Source of the DNA: Brachybacterium sp. P6-10-X1
Lineage (GTDB): Bacteria; Actinomycetota; Actinomycetes; Actinomycetales; Dermabacteraceae
Assembly (NCBI RefSeq): GCF_001969445.1
Contig: NZ_CP017297.1
Coordinates: 2,046,001 to 2,110,000, forward strand
Length of the DNA stretch: 64,000 nucleotides
Direction: 5' to 3'
Under the pieces are notes generated by a model that ran no database searches, had not been told where the DNA came from, and saw only the letters and a program-made list of their open reading frames with translations. Each line of letters starts with the position of its first letter. Position 1 is the first letter of the stretch. Shown here one piece after another: positions 58,386 through 64,000 of the stretch. The position numbers were made by a program, and so were the translations under genes.

Positions 58386-59292
58386 ACCACATGGTCCACC
58401 GGTCATCCACCTCGTCGTACATGGCGAACGGCTTGTAGATCGACTCCGAGTCCCAGCCACCCGGGACTCCGGCCGACAGGATCGGGTTCTGGGGATGCCG
58501 TTCCCACGAGGAGAACCCGTCGCGCGATCGGGCGATGCAGATGCGTGCTTTGAACATGTCCTCGTACCCGATGTAGAAGAGGTAGTACCACTCCTCGTGA
58601 TGGACGACGTGGGCGCCTGCCACGCGCTCGCGTTCCCAGATGTTCTTCGGTTCGGCCGTGAACACCGGGGTCTCCAGGGGGCGTTCCCAGGTCACGCCAT
58701 CCTTGCTGGTGGCGATGCCGAGGGCGTCCGGTTCGAACCAGCCTCCTCCGGAGTACCACATCGTGTACCTGCCTTCGGACTCGTCCCACAGAACAGACGG
58801 GCACATGAGAGATGACTGCTCCCATCCCTGGGTGGGCCGCAGAACGGGCTCGTCCCGCCGCTCCCAGGTCAATCCGTCACGGCTCACGGCGTACCCGATG
58901 TCTGAGGTGCCCTTGTCGTTCGAGGCCGCTTCGACGTACACCTGGGTCCACTCCGCGGACGAGAACTCCCGGCCCGCGGTCTGACCGGAGTACCACATGT
59001 GGTAGAGCCCATCCTTGTGGACGACCGTGGGGCGATTGACATCGTCCTCCCAGCCGGTCTCGGGCCGCGGTTCGAGCACGAGCTTCGGCTCGGACCAGTG
59101 CACCCCGTCAGGGCTCTCGGTCACGGCGATACTGTAATGCTTCCGCCATGAGAAATACATCCGGAAGAGGCCGTCGACCGTGAGGACGTGCACGTCAAAA
59201 CGAAAGTCGTCGTGCTCCCCGAAGACGGGGTTCTCTGCATACTTCTTCCAGTCGCCGCGGCATCCGACCAGTGTCGGATCGAATTTTGCCAT
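58222..59292 (-). CDS. Five-bladed beta-propeller glycosidase-like protein (GH43/GH130 superfamily)
   Basis: Probably hydrolyses or phosphorolyses a glycoside. Repeated blades are visible: FRMYFSWRKHYSIAVTES, LYHMWYSGQTAG, RYTMWYSGGGWFEPDALGIATSKDG, WYYLFYIGYEDMFKARICIARSRDG, DRWTMWFNARTGTTEQIGVAYHDG. Acidic residues in DDVNRPTVV and MCPSVLWDES are catalytic candidates. 356 aa. The last ~30 residues after HDGADLGF (SSSASPSRELAERPDLCRSP...) are unlike the family and may be read-through of a recombination joint. ATG preceded by AAGGAG. Last gene of the yeg-like operon. Confidence 0.75.
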   Translation of the reverse strand: MAKFDPTLVGCRGDWKKYAENPVFGEHDDFRFDVHVLTVDGLFRMYFSWRKHYSIAVTESPDGVHWSEPKLVLEPRPETGWEDDVNRPTVVHKDGLYHMWYSGQTAGREFSSAEWTQVYVEAASNDKGTSDIGYAVSRDGLTWERRDEPVLRPTQGWEQSSLMCPSVLWDESEGRYTMWYSGGGWFEPDALGIATSKDGVTWERPLETPVFTAEPKNIWERERVAGAHVVHHEEWYYLFYIGYEDMFKARICIARSRDGFSSWERHPQNPILSAGVPGGWDSESIYKPFAMYDEVDDRWTMWFNARTGTTEQIGVAYHDGADLGFDSSSASPSRELAERPDLCRSPTCDRHGTTRL

Positions 59293-59364
59293 CGTGGTTT
59301 CTCCTTCATGTGTCATGTGGGACGTGTGAGGTGGCTCGTCGGCCCGCACGCGGCCGTCCACCGC

Positions 59365-60750
59365 TCACTCGGTGTGCGCGGTCTCGGATGCCCTGCGCCG
59401 GGCCGCCAGATCTGACTCCACGGTGGGATAGATGCGCTCGAGTCGGTACAGCAAGAACAGGACGATCAGGACCACGAAAAGGGCTGCCGGCACATAGATG
59501 AAGATCGCGGTGATCGCGGTGATCGCGCTGTCTGGCTGCGTGGCGAGCAGGCCGCTGTACCCGGCGGCGCTCATGATCCACCCGAGCACGGCCGCCCCCA
59601 CGCCGTAACCGGCTTTCTGCCCCATGCTGCCGGCGCTGTAGAGCACCCCTTCGATGCGACGACCGGTCTTCCACTCGCCGTATTCGATGGTGTCCGGGAG
59701 CATGCCCCAGATCGCTCCGAAGATGGGGATGCGTCCCACGCCTCGCACCAGCGTGCCGATGATGGCGAGGTTGATGTTGGAGGGGTCGATCGCGATGATG
59801 ACGGAGCCGACGACGAAGATCACGGCACCGACGATCATCGGTGTGATCTTCCCGAACCGCCGGTAGAAACGCTGCATGAACACCATGCCGATCAGAGCCG
59901 GAATATACAGCAGGAAGGACACCAGGGCAACGAAGCTCGTGTCTCCCAGAATATATCGTGCATAATAGGCTGATGCCCCTGTGTACAGCGACTCCGCAAC
60001 ACTGAAGACGAGAAAGATCAGGAACAGGATCACCCAGTATTTGTTGCTCAGAGCCGCTTTCAGGCTTTCTTTGAGCGGTGGCTGCTGGGTTGCGGACAGT
60101 GGGTCCGTGATCCGCTCGCGGGTGTTGCGGTACGTGATCAGGAAGAGGCCGGCTGCGATCGCCCCGAATGCGACGAAGGAGAGGATCCATGCGCGCTGAT
60201 CCCCTCCGAGGGCGTTGACGAGCGGAATCGTCGCGACGGTGACGAGGAGCGTTCCGGCCGTGGCCGCGAACATGCGTGTGACGTTCAGCGAGGATCGCTG
60301 CTGGAAGTCACGGGTCATACGGGTGTTCAAGGTCCCATAGGGGATGACGATCGCCGTGAACACCAGCACCAGGACGTTGTAGAACACGGCGATGTAGGCG
60401 ATTCGCCATGCGTTCGAGACGTCCGGGACGGTGAAGACCAGGACCAGGCTGATGGCGAACGGGATCGCGAGCCACAGCAGCCAGGGCCGTGCCCTCCCGT
60501 GCTTCGAGCGGGTGCGGTCGACGACCGCTCCCATGGCGACGTCGGAGATCCCGTCGAGGAATCGTGAAAGCAGCATGATCGTTCCGATCGCCGCGGCCGC
60601 CAGGCCGAGCACATCGGTGTAGAAGAAGACGATGTAGGTGGACATCGCTCCCCAGGCGATGTTGGTGGCGAGATCACCGGCGCCGAAAGAGAGCCTCTCG
60701 GAGGCTCTCACCTTCGCGTATTCGCCGTTGCTCTGCATCGTGGAACTCAT
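59365..60750 (-). CDS. GPH-family (glycoside/pentoside:cation) sugar symporter
   Basis: A 461-aa, 12-helix MFS transporter. LSRFLDGISDVAMGAVVDRTRSKHGRARPW (residues ~60-90) is the GPH signature with Asp and Arg residues; PYGTLNTRMTRDFQQRSSLNVTRMFAATAG, and GMLPDTIEYGEWKTGRRIEG in the second half are also typical (as in MelB/XynP/UidB). It likely imports the compound degraded by the operon. Codon use is less GC-rich (e.g. ATATATCG near 59950). 72 bp upstream of the glycosidase gene. Confidence 0.87.
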   Translation of the reverse strand: MSSTMQSNGEYAKVRASERLSFGAGDLATNIAWGAMSTYIVFFYTDVLGLAAAAIGTIMLLSRFLDGISDVAMGAVVDRTRSKHGRARPWLLWLAIPFAISLVLVFTVPDVSNAWRIAYIAVFYNVLVLVFTAIVIPYGTLNTRMTRDFQQRSSLNVTRMFAATAGTLLVTVATIPLVNALGGDQRAWILSFVAFGAIAAGLFLITYRNTRERITDPLSATQQPPLKESLKAALSNKYWVILFLIFLVFSVAESLYTGASAYYARYILGDTSFVALVSFLLYIPALIGMVFMQRFYRRFGKITPMIVGAVIFVVGSVIIAIDPSNINLAIIGTLVRGVGRIPIFGAIWGMLPDTIEYGEWKTGRRIEGVLYSAGSMGQKAGYGVGAAVLGWIMSAAGYSGLLATQPDSAITAITAIFIYVPAALFVVLIVLFLLYRLERIYPTVESDLAARRRASETAHTE

Positions 60751-60821
60751 CCTTGAGACCTTTCTTCGAGAAGGGGACGGGGGTGCCCCGCTCGCCGATC
60801 GACGCGCGGGGCCTCCCGGTC

Positions 60822-61850
60822 TTAGCGCTCTGCTGCTGTCAGCAGGAGGCGGGCTGCTGCCGCGATGTCGATGTCGTTGGCCTTCTCGACCTCGTCGACC
60901 AGGGCCTCGTCCAGGGCCTCGAATCCTGAGTGGGCACCGGCAATACCGGCGGCCATGCACCCGATGGTGTCGCTGTCCCCGCCGGCGTTCGCGGCAAGCT
61001 GGGCGGTCCGGACGGGGTCACCGCCGGCGGCTGCGAAGAACCCGACGGCTGCCGGAACCGCTTCGGCGGCGGGGAGGCCGACACCGATCTCCGCTTCGAT
61101 GTCGGCGATGATCTCGTCGTCGCTGCCTGAGGCGGCCCCCAGAGCGACGGCCCGGTCGATGCGGCGCGCGATGCTCGGTCCGGGGACGTCACGGCCGTCC
61201 TTCCGGCCACGTTCCTCGCCGCGCTCGGCCCCCTCCTTCGCCGCCGCCACCACATCCTGAACAGTCGCCCCGTCCGTGCACGCCACCGCGACGGCTGCGG
61301 CGATCGCTGCGGCTCCGGAGACGCCCAGGCTCGTGTTGTGGCTGGGAACGCACGTGATGAACGCAGTCTCCACTGCTGCGTCGATGTCGCCGTGGTGGAA
61401 CAGTCCGACGGGCACGATGCGCATCGCGGCACCATTGCTGGCTCCCTGGGTCATGATCGAGCCGGCCTTGCCGACGTCCCACGGGTCCGCACCGCCTGCG
61501 AGTGCGTCGATCGCCGCTCGGGTGGTCGGCCCTGCGAAGTGCGGGAAGTACCGCTCATCACCGGACCATTCGATCAGCATGCTGGTGATGCTCTCCGCAG
61601 TGATCTTGCCGTCCGTGCGGGCGAGAAGATCGGACAGCATGAGCATCTGACTGGAGTCGTCGGTGATCTGAGCGGCCGAGCGACCATGGGCATACGGCGC
61701 TCCGGGAAGGGGAGCGTGGAATTCGGTGACGTATCCGCCGAACGCAGCCCGGATCTGGCGTCGGCTGAGCTCTTCCGTGGGTGCTCCGAGCGCGTCGGCG
61801 ACACACGCTGCGGCGAGGCTGCCGCGGAATCGGGTCAGAAGGTCAGTCAT
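60822..61850 (-). CDS. ADP-ribosylglycohydrolase (DraG)-family protein
   Basis: An all-alpha binuclear-metal hydrolase that breaks N- or O-glycosidic bonds to ribose-type sugars. 342 aa. Metal motifs: GAPTEELSR near residue 22, TDDSSQ at 63-68 (usually TDDT), and NAGGDSDTIGCMAAGIAGA near residue 292. IAAAVAVACTDGATVQD and DEALVDEVEKANDIDI are normal for the family. Its E. coli counterpart in the same context is YegU. Overlaps the kinase gene by 8 bp. Confidence 0.87.
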   Translation of the reverse strand: MTDLLTRFRGSLAAACVADALGAPTEELSRRQIRAAFGGYVTEFHAPLPGAPYAHGRSAAQITDDSSQMLMLSDLLARTDGKITAESITSMLIEWSGDERYFPHFAGPTTRAAIDALAGGADPWDVGKAGSIMTQGASNGAAMRIVPVGLFHHGDIDAAVETAFITCVPSHNTSLGVSGAAAIAAAVAVACTDGATVQDVVAAAKEGAERGEERGRKDGRDVPGPSIARRIDRAVALGAASGSDDEIIADIEAEIGVGLPAAEAVPAAVGFFAAAGGDPVRTAQLAANAGGDSDTIGCMAAGIAGAHSGFEALDEALVDEVEKANDIDIAAAARLLLTAAER

Positions 61851-62811
61851 TCGGGATCCTTTCGATCGTGATGGGGTGTCGTTGCAGGAGGGTTTCGATG
61901 TCGTCCAGGTCCTCCAAGTACGTGCGTGAGCCGAGGTGTTCCGTACTGGCCGTCGCCTGCGAGACGGCGCGGCCCAGCGACTCCTCGATGGGAAAGCCGT
62001 GCAGCAGGCTGCCGAGGAACCCTCCGGCCAGCGCATCTCCCGCGCCGGTGGTGTCGACGACCCCTGGCGGGGCGACGGCCTCGGCTGTCCAGGTGCCCTC
62101 GTGGAGGGTGGAGCAGAAGGCGCCGTGGCGACCCCGGCCGACGACCACGGTGGACACTCCTCGCTCGTGACAGGCGCGAGCTGCATCGACGTGGGCGTGC
62201 GTGCCGGTGCCGCCAGAGAGCTTGGCCGCCGAGCCGCTGTTCATGAAGACGAGGTCCGAGAGCGAGAGGAGATCACGCAGCACCGAGGTGCCCGGCTCGA
62301 AGGCATCTGGCTCAAGATCGATCGCCACTGTGGTGCCCGCTGATCGGGCCTGTTGAGCGATCTCGAGAGCCCAGCACAGGTCGTCGGCCAGCGGGGCCAC
62401 GATCCGAGAACCTGCCAGGACGTCCCTGCCGATGCGTCCTGCCTCGGGAAGCTTGATCCCTGTGTCGGCGCCGATGAGAGCCTTCTCGCCACTGTCGTCG
62501 AGCTGGATGAAGCACATCCACGTGCGCTGGCCCGCGACCCGCTGCACACTGTCGACGTCGACGCCCAGATCCTGCAACATTGCCAGTGCTTGAGCGGACT
62601 CCTCGTCGTCGCCGACCGACGTGACCAGGCGGGACGATACGCCGTGCGCGGCAGCTGCAGCAGCCAAGTTGGCACTCATGCCACCGCCGAAGCTGCCGAG
62701 GTACTGTCCGATCGCCTTGTTGTCGCTGTGGGCGATGTGGGGCACCTGGACGAAGTGATCGATGCTCGCGTCGCCCGCGACCGTCAAGTCGACGTGGACC
62801 TCGGGCGTCAT
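61843..62811 (-). CDS. PfkB-family (ribokinase-like) carbohydrate kinase
   Basis: Phosphorylates a sugar or nucleoside released by the operon's hydrolases. 322 aa: substrate-binding GSFGGGMSANLAAAAAAHG (~residues 39-57), VTSVGDDEES, IGADTGIKLPEAG, and the C-terminal DTTGAGDALAGGFLGSLLHG with the catalytic Asp (~residue 251). YegV is the E. coli counterpart. Overlaps gntR by 4 bp (ATGA) and the hydrolase gene by 8 bp. Confidence 0.88.
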   Translation of the reverse strand: MTPEVHVDLTVAGDASIDHFVQVPHIAHSDNKAIGQYLGSFGGGMSANLAAAAAAHGVSSRLVTSVGDDEESAQALAMLQDLGVDVDSVQRVAGQRTWMCFIQLDDSGEKALIGADTGIKLPEAGRIGRDVLAGSRIVAPLADDLCWALEIAQQARSAGTTVAIDLEPDAFEPGTSVLRDLLSLSDLVFMNSGSAAKLSGGTGTHAHVDAARACHERGVSTVVVGRGRHGAFCSTLHEGTWTAEAVAPPGVVDTTGAGDALAGGFLGSLLHGFPIEESLGRAVSQATASTEHLGSRTYLEDLDDIETLLQRHPITIERIPND

Positions 62812-63542
62812 TCCTGCATCTCCAGGTCGAGCTCCAGGAAGTAGCGATCGGTGCGAAAGAAGTAGCGCGTGAACTCGACCGGTCGACCCTCGGGCGAGAA
62901 GGAGGTGCGTTCTCGCATCAAGACGGCCTGCCCCTCCGGGACATCCAGCACAGAGGAAAGGTCATCCGAGAGGTTGATCGCGGTGATGCGCTCCCGAGCA
63001 TGGGCGGGAAGAACGTTGCGCACGGCGAGAAACGCGTACAGCGAGTCTCCGGTGAACTCGGAGTAGTCGACCTTCGGCTGCGTCACCAGGTAGTGGTCGA
63101 GAAGAACCATCGCTTCACCGTCGGCCACATAACGCCGTCGGATGTGCTGGATCGTCTCGCCCGCGTCTATGCCGAGCGACACAGCGACCTCTGCGTCTGC
63201 AGCCTCGGCGTCGTTGCACAGCACCTCGGGCTTGACGTCGAACCCCCGGTGACGCAATTCGCGCCCGAGTCCGAGCATCGGGCTGACCGCACGGAACTCG
63301 TTGGCCGTGACGACGCTGCCGCGCCCCTGGTATCGCTCGACCAGGCGTAGACGCTTGAGTTCGAGGAGAGCCCGTCGCACCGACGTCGCCGAGACGCCGT
63401 ACTCCCGGCACAGCGCCGCCTCCGAAGGCAGCCAGTCGCCAGCTTGGAGATCCCCGGAGAGGATCTGCCGTTGCAGGTCCGACTGCACCAGGCGGTACAG
63501 GGCCCGTTGAGAGCGAGGGGGCGGCGTCGGAGTCGTAGACAT
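62808..63542 (-). CDS. GntR-family regulator, HutC subfamily (UTRA domain)
   Basis: The likely repressor of this operon. 244 aa: winged helix at residues ~13-80 with LPSEAALCREYGVSATSVRRAL and a wing ERYQGRGSVV; the UTRA ligand domain follows (GLGRELRHRGFDVKPEVLC, HIRRRYVADGEAMVLLDHYL, FSPEGRPVEFTRYFFRTDRYF). YegW is the E. coli counterpart. The first gene of the operon; its ATG directly abuts a perfect palindrome (63543-63562), so self-repression is strongly suggested. No Shine-Dalgarno. Confidence 0.92.
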   Translation of the reverse strand: MSTTPTPPPRSQRALYRLVQSDLQRQILSGDLQAGDWLPSEAALCREYGVSATSVRRALLELKRLRLVERYQGRGSVVTANEFRAVSPMLGLGRELRHRGFDVKPEVLCNDAEAADAEVAVSLGIDAGETIQHIRRRYVADGEAMVLLDHYLVTQPKVDYSEFTGDSLYAFLAVRNVLPAHARERITAINLSDDLSSVLDVPEGQAVLMRERTSFSPEGRPVEFTRYFFRTDRYFLELDLEMQE

Positions 63543-63562
63543 GCACTTAGTATACTAAGTGC
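63543..63562. promoter_or_regulatory. 20-bp perfect palindrome, putative GntR operator overlapping a leaderless promoter
   Basis: GCACTTAGTATACTAAGTGC is its own reverse complement. It is directly adjacent to the ATG of the GntR gene (63540-63542, minus strand). Its right half contains TATACT (63549-63554 on the minus strand), placed 6 nt before the ATG as in leaderless promoters, so repressor binding would block transcription. The TAGTATACTA core fits HutC-type sites. Confidence 0.85.
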
Positions 63563-63810
63563 GTGGCCGACTCGCCAGCTGTGCTCCGTCGCGAGTTGCT
63601 CGCGGCGACGCCATCGATGCTCGACCGGCCGCGTCTCCCCGCGCGGTGACCAGGACGTCACGGCGCGTCACAGCCAGCCGGGCAGGCCAGCACCTGCACC
63701 GATCGCTCACACGCGATGCTTTCCACGAACTTCGGTGTCGGTCCCTGGTCGGAGTCGCCGACTCCGTGGCAACCGGCAGGCCGCCGTACGAGGCCTCCTG
63801 CCAGGACGCG

Positions 63811-63816
63811 TAGCCT
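63811..63816 (+). promoter_or_regulatory. Leaderless -10 element (TAGCCT) for the hisE-like gene
   Basis: TAGCCT is 5 nt before GTG 63822. A 17-nt near-palindrome (CGGAGTCG-C-CGACTCCG) lies upstream at 63750-63766. Weak support. Confidence 0.35.
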
Positions 63817-63821
63817 GTGGG

Positions 63822-64000
63822 GTGAAGGATGTCGAGGCATTGTTCGCCGAGCTCACCGAGAAGTCCCATGACCAGCCCGAGAGGTCGGACGCCGTCCGCG
63901 AACTCGACGGCGTCGTCCAGATCGGCAAGAAGATCACGGAAGCGTCCACCGAGGTACAGATCGCCTGCGCGGACGAGACCGACGACGCGGCGATGGAGAT
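63822..64000 (+). CDS. hisE: HisE-like phosphoribosyl-ATP pyrophosphatase, divergent, cut by window edge
   Basis: HisE removes pyrophosphate from phosphoribosyl-ATP in histidine synthesis. From GTG 63822 the 59 visible residues align with actinobacterial HisE: VKDVEALFAELTEKS, DAVRELDGVVQIGKKITEAS and TEVQIACADE. In the metal-binding region the usual EExxE reads EASTE, so the second Glu is replaced by Ala, and the overall match is weaker than usual for HisE. It could be a diverged MazG-fold paralogue. Preceded by TAGCCT 5 nt upstream. Confidence 0.6.
   Translation, partial: MKDVEALFAELTEKSHDQPERSDAVRELDGVVQIGKKITEASTEVQIACADETDDAAME

Overview
The window is about 70% GC by eye, with dense, strongly GC3-biased genes. 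It carries mycothiol synthase (mshD), a DUF4244/Tad pilus cluster beside topA and a DEAD-box helicase, a DUF2516 protein, a MutT1-like NUDIX-phosphatase fusion and many apparently leaderless start codons. Together these point to an actinobacterial chromosome, most likely Micrococcales; a Brachybacterium-like organism is my best guess, from gene content only. I see no rRNA, tRNA, prophage, insertion sequence or CRISPR array.
Layout. 1-2729: a 2-oxo acid dehydrogenase operon (E1alpha, E1beta, E2 cut by the left edge). 2777-5502: cell-wall recycling pair anmK and a NagZ-type GH3 enzyme. 5825-12771: CAAX-type membrane protease, Gfo/Idh oxidoreductase, MFS transporter, RDD membrane protein, hisC-type aminotransferase and a holin-like membrane protein. 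12979-15547: purB-csoR-mpg. 15567-20825: SDR, a second CAAX protease, rhodanese, and a FtsX-type ABC exporter. 21526-25719: pstSCAB with a PHO-box-like repeat upstream of pstS. 26113-28651: DUF4190 protein, mutT1-like gene, mshD. 28788-33759: membrane and housekeeping genes including ygfZ and a FUSC protein. 33958-39458: fba, trmH-type methyltransferase, dedA, pyrE, SDR, xth. 39792-44499: Tad pilus genes with the two platform domains in one polypeptide. 44671-46093: universal stress protein plus two FluC/CrcB subunits. 46204-54204: helicase, methyltransferase, PAP2 phosphatase and topA. 54572-57929: a sugar ABC importer followed by a broken gene. 58222-63542: a five-gene GntR-PfkB-ADP-ribosylglycohydrolase-GPH transporter-glycosidase operon with less GC-rich stretches, resembling E. 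coli yegTUVW with an added beta-propeller glycosidase. From 63822 a divergent hisE-like gene runs off the right edge.
Three things stand out. First, the spacers are full of exactly periodic minisatellites (15-26 bp units). In at least three cases (7001-7048, 21366-21547, 26008-26122) the gene-proximal unit contains the stop codon and last codons of the neighbouring gene, as if the array grew out of the 3' end. Second, the yeg-like operon has a perfect 20-bp palindrome directly against the GntR start codon, overlapping a TATACT -10 element, and its far end abuts a truncated gene, as expected of an acquired catabolic cassette. Third, at least ten genes have a TAnnnT hexamer 5-7 nt before the start codon and no Shine-Dalgarno sequence, the leaderless arrangement.
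Functionally the window mixes core metabolism (purine, pyrimidine, glycolysis, BCAA or pyruvate oxidation), phosphate uptake, envelope recycling, surface pili, DNA repair (mpg, xth, MutT, MrfA-like helicase) and sugar catabolism.
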